The notes under the pieces are model-generated. The model had not been told where the DNA came from. It was given only the letters and a program-made list of their open reading frames with translations, and did no database searches. 15,021 bases of DNA from an uncultured Mesorhizobium sp. (GTDB lineage: Bacteria > Pseudomonadota > Alphaproteobacteria > Rhizobiales > Rhizobiaceae), in NCBI GenBank assembly GCA_950071955.1, contig CATMOC010000024.1:1-15021 (forward strand). Direction: 5' to 3'. The translations under genes were made by a program, and so were the position numbers. Shown in pieces: positions 1 to 8,866 of the stretch (positions are counted from its first letter, which is position 1; every line of letters begins with the position of its first letter).

Positions 1-69
1 GAGGGCTTCCTCGAGCTCCCTTTCGACGTCGTTGTCGATGTTCCTGGTCGTGGTCGGTTTGCGAGCCAT
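1..69 (-). CDS. 5' end of an unrecognised leftward gene (partial)
   Basis: An open reading frame starts with ATG at 69-67 on the minus strand and stays open for 23 codons to the left edge. The visible N-terminus begins MARKPTTTRN and continues with an acidic, Glu-rich stretch ending VERELEEAL, which looks hydrophilic and possibly helical; there is no signal peptide or membrane segment in what is visible. The ribosome-binding site is weak (AGGG well upstream of the ATG). It would be divergent from the Hpt gene at 374. I cannot name it from 23 residues; only the clean start and open frame support it. Confidence 0.5.
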   Translation of the reverse strand, partial: MARKPTTTRNIDNDVERELEEAL

Positions 70-373
70 GCCGTTTCAACCCTGTACTTTTTCTACGCCC
101 GGACCCGCGTGACGTCCGATGCACTGCCGCCCGATCGCATGACGCAATATGGCCCCCGTATCGTAGTGGCACAGGGGGTCAAAGGAAACACGGAAGTCGC
201 CACATGCGTAAAAGTTTAAACACAAGGTTAACAGCGATTGATCCGGTCCACCAAATTTCCGCCACAGTCCGACGGTCTGCGTTAACCGCATATCCACCCG
301 GCGGAATTATGGTCTCCGTCGAGCCGGGGCCGCATACGAGCCCGGACATAAGAGTGCAGGCGGGTTTAAGAGC
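70..373. promoter_or_regulatory. Divergent intergenic region with CtrA-like motifs
   Basis: These 304 bases separate the leftward partial gene from the rightward Hpt gene and hold no ORF I believe. A locally AT-rich patch at about 205-260 contains TTAA (216-219) and TTAAC (228-232) separated by 8 bases. This is one base longer than the CtrA consensus TTAA-N7-TTAAC. A second TTAACC half-site lies at 282-287. No convincing -35/-10 pair was found by eye for either direction. A regulatory role is inferred from position and motif resemblance only. Confidence 0.3.
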
Positions 374-2301
<1,928 letters not shown>

Positions 2302-2331
2302 TCGCCGCCCTCGTTCCGGAGGCCATCGGAC

Positions 2332-2949
2332 TCAGTTCTGCAGGCTTCCGGCGCGGATGCGTTCCATCCGGTACCTGAGAAGCCGCCCCATGCGGTTCTC
2401 GAAGTTGATCGTTTCGATCCGATCGAACCTGTCCTGGGCGCGGTCGTGCTCGGCAAGCACACGCGCGCTGACCGTCGCGGCATCCGCCTTGATCTGCTCG
2501 CAGTCGTCGCGGCGGCCGAGCCGCCCGAGTTCGCTCTCCAGCCGGCGGGCGTGCTGCTTGGCGATCTGCACGTGCGACTCCTCGTGCCGGCGGATGTCCG
2601 CGTTGAGCGTGTCCCAGATCAGGCGCGTGTCCTCGTCTGCCCTGCGGCGCTGGCCCCAGTTGGGCAGAATGATCTTCGCCTTCACGGTTACGACCGCGTT
2701 GTCGATCCGGCACCAGTTGGCCGTGCTGGCGAAGGTGTAGCGCGTGGAAAACTGCATCTGGGTGGCGCCGGGGTGGCGCTGGCCGGTCGATTTCACCTTC
2801 GGACCGCGCCGCGAGAGTTCCTTGTCAATCTCCTCGAGCGTACTGCCGCCGATCGAAAAATAGGAATAGGTGCGCGAGATCGACTGCGCCTGCGCAGCCG
2901 TCGCGGCGGCGGACAGGCTGAGAAATGTGAAAAGAGTCATTCTCTTCAT
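2332..2949 (-). CDS. Secreted DUF922-type putative zinc protease
   Basis: This 205-aa exported protein has an N-terminal signal peptide (MKRMTLFTFL, hydrophobic core, likely cleavage after AQA at residue 21). It has a gluzincin-like HEESH at residues 122-126, matching HExxH, within RRHEESHVQIAKQHA. This layout fits the DUF922 family of predicted secreted Zn-dependent proteases. The family's activity is mostly inferred from the motif, so substrate and true catalysis are unknown here. The C-terminal part is rich in Arg, Glu and helices (DDCEQIKADAATVSARVLAEHDRAQDRFDR). Cys80 and the Cys of DDCEQ could form a disulfide in the periplasm. The gene is divergent from folP with a 108-base shared upstream region. 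The start at 2949 is fixed by the signal peptide. Confidence 0.8.
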   Translation of the reverse strand: MKRMTLFTFLSLSAAATAAQAQSISRTYSYFSIGGSTLEEIDKELSRRGPKVKSTGQRHPGATQMQFSTRYTFASTANWCRIDNAVVTVKAKIILPNWGQRRRADEDTRLIWDTLNADIRRHEESHVQIAKQHARRLESELGRLGRRDDCEQIKADAATVSARVLAEHDRAQDRFDRIETINFENRMGRLLRYRMERIRAGSLQN

Positions 2950-3057
2950 GACGCATCCCCGTTAAGCCCAGCATGCGTCACGGCCGGCGAACCTGCAACC
3001 AGATTCACGGTTGCCGGAAGCCGGAACGATACCGGGGAGCACGGGTTCGGATGGCAC

Positions 3058-3912
3058 ATGACTGATTGGTTCAGCCCTCGAAGCTGGCGACTGGCCCACG
3101 GGCGCGAACTCGTGCTCGGGCCGAAGGCGGTGATCATGGGCATCCTCAACGTTACGCCGGACAGCTTTTCCGATGGCGGGCGCTTCCTTTCGGCCTCGCA
3201 GGCGATCGAGCAGGCTATCGCGATGTCTGAACAGGGCGCGGCAATCATCGACGTCGGGGGCGAATCGACGCGGCCTGGCAGTGCCGCGGTCGGCTCGACC
3301 GAGGAACAGGACCGGATCCTGCCGGTGATCGAGGCACTGGCAGCGCGAGGCAACGTGCTGATCTCGATCGACACCTACCGCGCCGAATCAGCGCGGGTTG
3401 CGTTGAACGCGGGGGCGCATATCGTCAACGACGTCTGGGGTCTGCAGCGCGACCTGGACCTGGCGTCGATCTGCCAGGCGGCGGGGGCAGGGGTCGTCCT
3501 TATGCACAACAGCCGCGAGCGCCGCCTCGAGCTGGACCCGGTGGCAGACCAGCACGTCTTCCTCGACCGCTCCCTCAATCTCGCGAAGGATGCCGGCATC
3601 GAGCCCGACAGAATAGTGCTCGATCCGGGCTTCGGTTTCGGCAAGGAGAAGCCGGAGCTGAATTTCGAACTGATGCGGCGCTTCGAGGAACTGCACGCGT
3701 TCGGCTTCCCGCTCCTGGCCGGCACCTCTCGCAAGCGCTTCATCGGCCATGCGACGGGACGCGAGGCGGCGGATCGGGATGCCGGGACGGCAGCCACCAG
3801 CGCGATCCTGAGGCTCAAGGGAGCGGCGATTTTCCGTGTTCACGATGTCGCAATGAACATCGATGCCCTGCGCGTCGCGGATGCTATGCTCGCCGCGCCG
3901 GCGGGAGCTTGA
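3058..3912 (+). CDS. folP: Dihydropteroate synthase
   Basis: FolP condenses 6-hydroxymethyl-dihydropterin pyrophosphate with p-aminobenzoate to give dihydropteroate, and is the sulfonamide target. At 284 aa it has the family's normal length. Visible motifs in order: GILNVTPDSFSDGG from residue 28 with the metal-binding Asn31; IIDVGGESTRPG (about 63-74); SIDTYRAE with Asp105; the pterin-binding NDVWG (124-128); VLMHN; DPGFGFGKEKPELN; LLAGTSRKRFIG; and the final FRVHDV. No catalytic residue appears missing and the sulfonamide-contact loops look standard. The ATG at 3058 (MTDWFSPRSW) is preferred because the open frame further left runs antisense through the DUF922 gene. It heads a folP-folB-folK operon; folB begins 12 bases after its stop. 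Confidence 0.96.
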   Translation: MTDWFSPRSWRLAHGRELVLGPKAVIMGILNVTPDSFSDGGRFLSASQAIEQAIAMSEQGAAIIDVGGESTRPGSAAVGSTEEQDRILPVIEALAARGNVLISIDTYRAESARVALNAGAHIVNDVWGLQRDLDLASICQAAGAGVVLMHNSRERRLELDPVADQHVFLDRSLNLAKDAGIEPDRIVLDPGFGFGKEKPELNFELMRRFEELHAFGFPLLAGTSRKRFIGHATGREAADRDAGTAATSAILRLKGAAIFRVHDVAMNIDALRVADAMLAAPAGA

Positions 3913-3924
3913 AGGATAGTCATC

Positions 3925-4284
3925 ATGTATCTGATCCGTATGAAGAACTGCGCATTCTTCGCGCGTCACGGCGTCCTCGACGAAGAGGAGACCCTGGGGC
4001 AGCGGTTCTACGTCGACGCGGTACTGACGGTCGATCCCGGTGACGGGCTTGAGAGGGATTCGATCAACGCCACCGTCGACTACGGGGTGGCATTCAAGGT
4101 GATCGAGGAAATCGTCACCGGAAAGCGTCGTTTCCTCATCGAGGCGCTCGCTCTCGAAGTGGCAAAGGCACTGTCCCTGCGCTTCCCGCAGATTGTGAAA
4201 GCCGAAATCACGGTGAGAAAGCCGAATGCGCCGGTCGCCGGCGTGCTCGACCATGTGGAGGTGACAGTTGCCTGGCCCGAATGA
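3925..4284 (+). CDS. folB: Dihydroneopterin aldolase
   Basis: FolB splits 7,8-dihydroneopterin into 6-hydroxymethyl-dihydropterin and glycolaldehyde, feeding FolK. This 119-aa protein matches the small homo-octameric enzyme. The FARHGVLDEEETLGQRF segment carries the pterin-contacting Glu21 (equivalent to Glu22 of the S. aureus enzyme by alignment of the following LGQ). ATVDYG lies at 49-54, LIEALA at 71-76, and the catalytic-type Lys99 is in TVRKPNAPVAGVLDHVEV. It lies between folP and folK, consistent with the pathway, and its last 17 bases overlap folK in another frame. The ATG at 3925 is the natural start: it has a modest upstream AAGGATAG. Confidence 0.95.
   Translation: MYLIRMKNCAFFARHGVLDEEETLGQRFYVDAVLTVDPGDGLERDSINATVDYGVAFKVIEEIVTGKRRFLIEALALEVAKALSLRFPQIVKAEITVRKPNAPVAGVLDHVEVTVAWPE
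4257..4263 (+). promoter_or_regulatory. Ribosome-binding site deciding the folK TTG start
   Basis: GGAGGTG lies 4 bases before the TTG at 4268 and within the folB coding sequence. It is the strongest Shine-Dalgarno-like match near folK, and with the in-frame stop just upstream it fixes the unusual start codon. Confidence 0.75.
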
Positions 4285-4801
4285 ACAGCAGGCCTTCCTG
4301 AGCCTCGGTGGCAATCTGGGGGAGCCGCGGCGTGCGATGGCGGCCGCGCTCAGGATCATCGACGCAGACCCGCAGACGCGGGTATCCGCCGTCTCGTCCG
4401 TCTACAGGACCCCGCCCTGGGGAGACATCAATCAGCCGGATTTCCTGAATTCGGCGGCTGAGGTGCGCACGACGTTGTCCGCGCGCGGTCTCCTCAATCT
4501 GTGCCTGGGTGCGGAAAACGCCTTGAAGCGCATTCGCACGGAAGTGGGTGGGCCGCGCTCGATCGACGTGGACGTGCTCTATTTCGGCGGCCGTTCCTAC
4601 AAGGAACCCGGACTGGAGATCCCGCATCCCCGCATGGTCCTGCGCGCATTCGTCCTCCTGCCCCTGACCGAAATCGCTCCCGAGCTGGAACTGGAGGGAA
4701 AGTCAGTGGCGGAACATCTGGCCGGCGTCGACCAGGAAGGCATCTCGATCGTGGAGCACGGCGGAAACTGGTGGCGGCAGGAGGTGAAGGCGGAACAGTG
4801 A
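4268..4801 (+). CDS. folK: HPPK, 6-hydroxymethyl-dihydropterin pyrophosphokinase
   Basis: FolK transfers pyrophosphate from ATP to 6-hydroxymethyl-dihydropterin, making the FolP substrate. This 177-aa protein shows SLGGNLG (12-18), VYRTPPWGDINQPDFLN (45-61), the HPPK signature GGPRSIDVDVLYFG with metal-binding Asp100 and Asp102 (E. coli Asp95/Asp97), and IPHPRM (118-123). The start must be TTG at 4268: a TGA in the same frame lies at 4262-4264, and the next in-frame start would cut into the conserved SLGGN strand. A strong GGAGGTG sits at 4257-4263, inside the end of folB, so translation is probably coupled to folB. The stop TGA at 4799-4801 lies inside an 18-bp palindrome shared with the converging gene. 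Confidence 0.95.
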   Translation: MPGPNEQQAFLSLGGNLGEPRRAMAAALRIIDADPQTRVSAVSSVYRTPPWGDINQPDFLNSAAEVRTTLSARGLLNLCLGAENALKRIRTEVGGPRSIDVDVLYFGGRSYKEPGLEIPHPRMVLRAFVLLPLTEIAPELELEGKSVAEHLAGVDQEGISIVEHGGNWWRQEVKAEQ

Positions 4802-4814
4802 TCCGCGGATCACT
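4797..4814. repeat. 18-bp perfect palindrome containing both convergent stop codons
   Basis: AGTGATCCGCGGATCACT reads the same on both strands. It contains the folK TGA (4799-4801) and the TGA of the leftward gene (4812-4810). Neither side has a T-run, so it is not a classical bidirectional intrinsic terminator. It could still form a 3'-end hairpin in both transcripts or bind a dimeric protein. The symmetry is seen directly; function is open. Confidence 0.85.
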
Positions 4815-5358
4815 CCTGTGCGATGGCCCCGACGCTGGAACCGTCGACCCGCTTCAGGTTCATGCCGATCACGGGAACGAGTTCCTTGTTGACGCGCACG
4901 GAAACCGTCACGTTCATCGCGTCCCTGCTCTTGATGTTGGCGAGCATCGCGCCGTTGAGCTGCTTGCGGTTCAGCGTCATGACCACCTTCGAGCCTGAGA
5001 CGTTCCCGGCGACGATGTCGAGCCCGTCGCCTTCCGCTCCGTCGAGGAACTTGCCACGGTAGGATCCGCCGCGGCGCTCGATCCGGGCCGACATGCGCTG
5101 CGAGAAGAGACCGACGCGGCAGCTTCCCTCCAGGGCCATGCCTATCTTTCCGTCCGGCATGTCGCCGGTCAGCGAGCAGGTGAACTTGGTGCCCTTGTAC
5201 TTGCCGGCCACGATCTCGCCCGGCCCGGTCCATTCGCCGCGCACGCTCTGGAAGAACTGGGCATCACGGTCCGCGGCCATCGACGGGACAAGCTGAAACG
5301 CCAGCAGGGACGCCGCCGCCAACGGGAGGAATGCTGTGCGAGGCAATCGTGTCGTCAT
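4810..5358 (-). CDS. Secreted protein of unknown function
   Basis: This 182-aa protein has a clear signal peptide (MTTRLPRTAF, hydrophobic stretch, likely cleavage after SMA at residue 28). The mature part is about 154 aa and appears rich in beta strands: alternating Gly/Thr/Ser segments such as GEWTGPGEIVAGKYKGTKFTCSL, then RRGGSYRGKFL and GSKVVMTLNRKQL. Two cysteines (in FTCSL and GSCRV) could form a disulfide. I recognise no catalytic motif or named domain. The overall look is of a small periplasmic beta-barrel or lipid/ligand-binding fold, which is a guess. It converges on folK with only 8 bases between stops. Upstream on its strand a TTGACG (5399-5394) and TAGATC (5375-5370) are spaced by 18, but would put transcription start only about 5 bases before the ATG. 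Confidence 0.8.
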   Translation of the reverse strand: MTTRLPRTAFLPLAAASLLAFQLVPSMAADRDAQFFQSVRGEWTGPGEIVAGKYKGTKFTCSLTGDMPDGKIGMALEGSCRVGLFSQRMSARIERRGGSYRGKFLDGAEGDGLDIVAGNVSGSKVVMTLNRKQLNGAMLANIKSRDAMNVTVSVRVNKELVPVIGMNLKRVDGSSVGAIAQE

Positions 5359-5498
5359 GAAGCACCAGCGATCTACTTGAACTGTATCGGACCCGTCAAA
5401 CCATGGCCAAGATTGGTTAATGCTTCGTCTAGCGGAGCCGATTCTCCCCTACAATGCGCAAACGGCCCCCGCCTTGCAAGTCCGTTTCGGCGAGGCGG

Positions 5499-6554
5499 TT
5501 AATCCGTCTGCTTCGTACGGGTGAAGGTGACGATGGCAGAGAGGAAGTCGGACATGCCCGGTCGGCGCACGGCCTCGAAGGGCAGCGGGCGCGTAGTCTC
5601 CATCGCGGCGATGCCGATCCGCACCGTCATCATGCCGTTGACGACGCCCTCGCCGAGCTTGGCGGAGAGGCGGGCGGCAAGCCCGTGTCCGACCAGTTGC
5701 TGGACGATGCTGTCGCCCGCCGCGATCGATCCGGTCACCGCGAGGTGGGCGAGCACCTCCCGCGCCAGGCGGAAAAAGCCGAGCGTGCCGGGCCGGCTGC
5801 CATAGAGTTCGGCGATCCGCCGGATCAGCCGGGCCGATTCGAAAAGCACGTAGAAGAGATCGACCGCCGCGCGCGGACTGATCGCAGTCACCATCGAGAC
5901 GCGCTTTCCCGCGTTCAGGATCATCGCCTGAGCCGCCCGGTCGAGGGGGACGAGCAGCTCCGTTTCGGCGAGCCGCACCAGATCGGGTCCGTCTATGACG
6001 TCGTCGCGCAATTCCGCCAGCGATCGCCGCCCGGCGGCCGTCTCCGGCTTTGCCGCAAGGAAACCGGTGAGATCGTCGACGAGCCTGCGGGCCGCCGGCG
6101 GATCGTTGCGCGCAAGCACGTCCGCGGCGCGGCCGCGCATGCGCTCGACCGAGGCGAGCCTGGCCAGCGAGAGCGTCTCGCGGATGACGATCGCGGCCAG
6201 TGCGACGAGTGCCACGCCGGCAAGCGCAAGCGCGGTCCATCCCAGCCAGTCCGCGCGCGCGAAGAGGTCGCGGATGAGCCTGTCGGTCCACAGCCCCACC
6301 GCCATGGAAAGGAGGATGCCGGCGGCCGCGAGGAACACCCGGCCGAGGCGCGAGCGGCGCTTCGGCGGTAGCGCCGGCGGCGGCTCGGCGGTCGCGATGT
6401 CCTCGATGTCGAACACGTCGATATCGGCCGGCTTGATCTCGATGAATTCCGCGCCGGTGACCGCGCGGGGCTGCCGGCCGGGCTTCCGCTCCCCATCATC
6501 GGTCTTGTCCGCCGTCACGGGAAACGCGACGGGCCGTCTGCGGTCGTCGGTCAT
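5499..6554 (-). CDS. DUF697/YcjF-like inner-membrane protein
   Basis: This 351-aa protein belongs to the TIGR01620/YcjF (DUF697-related) family that accompanies YcjX. The N-terminal 65 residues are charged and Pro-rich (PPPALPPKRRSR). Two transmembrane segments follow at about 71-89 and 104-125. The rest is a helical domain with the family's VDLFYVLFESARLIRRIAELYGSRPG, the VTGSIAAGDSIVQQLVGHGLAARLSAKLGEGVVNGMMTVRIG region (two blocks), and a conserved-looking basic tail. The ATG at 6554 overlaps the ycjX stop as ATGA, so translation is probably coupled; an upstream in-frame extension would lie wholly within ycjX and is rejected. The E. coli ycjX-ycjF pair responds to phage-shock-type envelope stress; a similar role here is inference. 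The molecular function is unknown. Confidence 0.85.
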   Translation of the reverse strand: MTDDRRRPVAFPVTADKTDDGERKPGRQPRAVTGAEFIEIKPADIDVFDIEDIATAEPPPALPPKRRSRLGRVFLAAAGILLSMAVGLWTDRLIRDLFARADWLGWTALALAGVALVALAAIVIRETLSLARLASVERMRGRAADVLARNDPPAARRLVDDLTGFLAAKPETAAGRRSLAELRDDVIDGPDLVRLAETELLVPLDRAAQAMILNAGKRVSMVTAISPRAAVDLFYVLFESARLIRRIAELYGSRPGTLGFFRLAREVLAHLAVTGSIAAGDSIVQQLVGHGLAARLSAKLGEGVVNGMMTVRIGIAAMETTRPLPFEAVRRPGMSDFLSAIVTFTRTKQTD

Positions 6555-8014
6555 TCCAGCCGGTCTCCGATCAGGAACTGCAGGGCACGGTCGAGACGGA
6601 TGTGGGGCAGCGACAGGGACACGCCATCGGCGCTGCGTTCCAGCTTCGGAGGCCGGAATCGCACGAACCGGATAGCCTCCGACGGTCCGGCTGCCGCATT
6701 CGGGTCGAACAGCGCGTCCAGGTTCTTTGGTAGGTCGCCGGGAAACACCGCCGTCTCCGTCTCGCCGTCGAAGGTGTCCTTTCCGATCGTCTCGCCTGCA
6801 AGCGGCGTTCCGATGATCACGGGCAGCTCTTCTTTGCGCTGCGTGACCGTGCCTTCGCGTGTGGCGCGTACCGCCGCGAGCGCCAGCACGTCGACCGAGG
6901 CGCCCGAAACACCCGCCCGGGCGGCGGCGCGGTCCGACAGGCGACGCACGATCGCCTGCAGGCGGTCGTGGCTGGTGTGATGGATGTGGTCGGCCTTGGT
7001 GGCGGCGATCAGGATGCGGTCGATGTGCCGCGCAAAGAGGCTGGTGAAGAGATTTCCCGTGCCGGGGCGAAAGCAGCCGAGGATTTCCGTCAGCGCGCGT
7101 TCCAGGTCGGAAAGCGCCGCCGGCCCGGCATTGAGCGCCTGCATGACGTCGATGAGCACGATCTGCCGGTCGAGCCGCGTCACGTGTTCGCGGAAAAACG
7201 GCTTGATGACGTGCGTCTTGTAGGCTTCGTAGCGACGCTCGAGCATGGCGCGCAACGAACCCGGACGGGCACGTCCTTCCCTGAGGTTCGGAAGCGGGGC
7301 GAAGGTGAGGGCGGGCGAGCCTTCGAGATCGCCGGGCATGAGGAAGCGCCCCGGCGGTAAGGTGGACAGTGCCCGGCTGTCCTGCCGGCATGCTCGCAGA
7401 TAGGCAGTGAAGGTTTCGGCGAGGCGGCGCGCCATCATTTCGTCGGCGGCGGCGTCGGCGTCTACCGATCCCGCCAGCGCCACCCAGGCCTCGGCCAGGT
7501 CCGCGCGCACGGGCAAGGCCGCCAGCTGGAACGATTCGGCGGAAAACGTCGAGAAATTCTTGCCCAGGAGCGGCAGGTCAAGCAGCCATTCGCCCGGATA
7601 GTCGACGATGTCGACCGAAAGCCGCCCGCGCGAGAACATGCGCCCCCAGGCGGAGGCGGATTCATAGTCGACGGTTAGGCGAAGCTCCGACACGGCGCGG
7701 GTCGAATCGGGCCAGGTGCGTCCGCTGACCAGGGCATCGATATGATCCTCGTACTGGAAACGAGGCACGGCATCGTCGGGTTGTTCTTCCAGATAGGCGC
7801 GGGCGATGCGACCGGACTTCTGTGCCTCGAACATCGGCAACCGGCCGCCATGGATGAGGTTGTGCACGAATGCCGAGATGAAGACGGTCTTGCCGGCCCG
7901 CGACAGGCCGGTCACCCCGATGCGGATCGACGGGTTGACGAGGCCCGTGGCACGTTCGGCGAGCGTGTCGAGAGCGATCAGCGTCTCGTCGGTGAAGCTT
8001 GTCAGAGACGCCAA
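6551..8014 (-). CDS. ycjX: YcjX-family P-loop GTPase-like protein
   Basis: This 487-aa cytoplasmic protein is a YcjX-type (DUF463) nucleotide-binding protein. Walker A is GLSRAGKT at 36-43; a DxxG-type element is Asp138-Tyr-Pro-Gly141 within VDIVDYPGEWLLDLPLL; and TKAD at 339-342 resembles the base-recognition NKxD motif, with Thr for Asn. Further family blocks are the KTHVIKPFFREHVTRLDRQIVLIDVMQALN region and the C-terminal FVRFRPPKL. The start at 8014 gives the short helix MASLTSFTDETLIALDTLAERATGL in two parts before the P-loop, as is usual. It lies 71 bases after the sixA-like gene and overlaps its DUF697 partner by 4 bases. The family is tied to stress response in E. coli and Shewanella, but its cellular role is not settled. 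Confidence 0.92.
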   Translation of the reverse strand: MASLTSFTDETLIALDTLAERATGLVNPSIRIGVTGLSRAGKTVFISAFVHNLIHGGRLPMFEAQKSGRIARAYLEEQPDDAVPRFQYEDHIDALVSGRTWPDSTRAVSELRLTVDYESASAWGRMFSRGRLSVDIVDYPGEWLLDLPLLGKNFSTFSAESFQLAALPVRADLAEAWVALAGSVDADAAADEMMARRLAETFTAYLRACRQDSRALSTLPPGRFLMPGDLEGSPALTFAPLPNLREGRARPGSLRAMLERRYEAYKTHVIKPFFREHVTRLDRQIVLIDVMQALNAGPAALSDLERALTEILGCFRPGTGNLFTSLFARHIDRILIAATKADHIHHTSHDRLQAIVRRLSDRAAARAGVSGASVDVLALAAVRATREGTVTQRKEELPVIIGTPLAGETIGKDTFDGETETAVFPGDLPKNLDALFDPNAAAGPSEAIRFVRFRPPKLERSADGVSLSLPHIRLDRALQFLIGDRLE

Positions 8015-8085
8015 AACTTTTCCCCGGCCGTCGTGTTCGCGACCGATATAGGCACCGCGGGCTTCTTTTGAAATGAAATTTGCCG

Positions 8086-8595
8086 CTAGCCTGGCGTCGA
8101 ACCGAGGAAGTCGTCGAGGCGGGCCGCTCCTGGCGTGGCGGCGGAGAGCGGCGTCTGGAAACTCAGGACGGCAAGGCCGGCGGTGGGAAATCCGCCGGCC
8201 AGCATCGGGGGCGGCTCCGCCTCCCGTCCCGAGCAGAGCGCGATCGCCAGGTCCTCGATCATGGGATTGTGTCCGACGATCAGGAGCGAACCGGATCCGC
8301 CTTTTTCACGAACGATGGAGAGATAGCCGGTTGCGTCCGTGGAATAGAGCTGCTGCGACAGAAGGGCATCGCTGTGCCTGCGCCCGAGCGGACCGGCGAG
8401 GCCTTGCCAGGTTTCGACGGCGCGCAGGGCGGGCGAACAGATCACGATATCGGGCTGGTAGGATCGCGATGCCATGAATGCACCCACGCCCTCGCTTTCC
8501 AGGCGCCCGGCGTCCGTCAGCGGACGATCGAAATCACGTGTACCGGGTTCGGCCCATGCCGCTCTTGCGTGGCGAAGCAGGTAGAGCCATCCCAT
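8086..8595 (-). CDS. sixA: SixA-like phosphohistidine phosphatase
   Basis: This 169-aa protein belongs to the histidine phosphatase superfamily, SixA branch. LLRHARA gives Arg8-His9, the catalytic pair; Arg58 is in CSPALRAVET; and the second catalytic-site His109 is in IVGHNP. DFDRPLTDAGR (21-31) is the typical SixA variant. E. coli SixA removes phosphate from histidine phosphotransfer domains (ArcB Hpt) and from NPr of the nitrogen PTS; whether the target here is an Hpt is not shown. The ATG at 8595 has GGGAG about 5-6 bases upstream. It is the first gene of a leftward operon with ycjX and the DUF697 gene. A small-molecule phosphatase role remains possible, since the superfamily is broad. 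Confidence 0.85.
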   Translation of the reverse strand: MGWLYLLRHARAAWAEPGTRDFDRPLTDAGRLESEGVGAFMASRSYQPDIVICSPALRAVETWQGLAGPLGRRHSDALLSQQLYSTDATGYLSIVREKGGSGSLLIVGHNPMIEDLAIALCSGREAEPPPMLAGGFPTAGLAVLSFQTPLSAATPGAARLDDFLGSTPG

Positions 8596-8806
8596 TCCGC
8601 CTCCCTTGGCCCGATGGCGCTTGCGATGAGACGAGCATTAGCCGCCGGTCACGGGCCGCGCAACTCGGCCGCCGCACATACCAGCGCAAGCTCCCCCGCG
8701 ACTAGCGGTGGATGGCGCGAAAACGTCGCGATTCCGGCATGTCCGCGGCCAGCTTTCCGGGTGTGTCCGGGCGCTAACAAAGGCGTGACTTTGCTGACCT
8801 TTTAGC

Positions 8807-8835
8807 TTGTGCCACCACAACCGCCCGAATATATA
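8807..8835 (+). promoter_or_regulatory. Sigma-70-type promoter for dksA
   Basis: TTGTGC (8807-8812) and TATATA (8830-8835) are separated by exactly 17 bases, close to the rhizobial housekeeping pattern. The expected transcription start is near 8842, leaving a leader of about 25 bases. A GGGGTG ribosome-binding site lies at 8855-8860. The rest of the 271-base gap between sixA and dksA shows no gene I can support. Confidence 0.6.
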
Positions 8836-8866
8836 GGCGCCGGTTCATTGCTGCGGGGTGACTCGA

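Noticed and set aside
76..297. Small leftward open frame in the first intergenic region
   Set aside because: No ribosome-binding site or motif, and it would abut the better-supported leftward gene start at 69.
5469..5498. Inverted repeat CCGCCT / AGGCGG after the DUF697 gene
   Set aside because: The arms are 6 bp with an 18-base loop and no T-run on the minus strand; too weak to call a terminator.
6555..7391. In-frame leftward extension upstream of the DUF697 gene
   Set aside because: It would lie entirely within ycjX in another frame and is Arg/His/Pro-rich; the ATGA overlap at 6554-6551 is the natural start.
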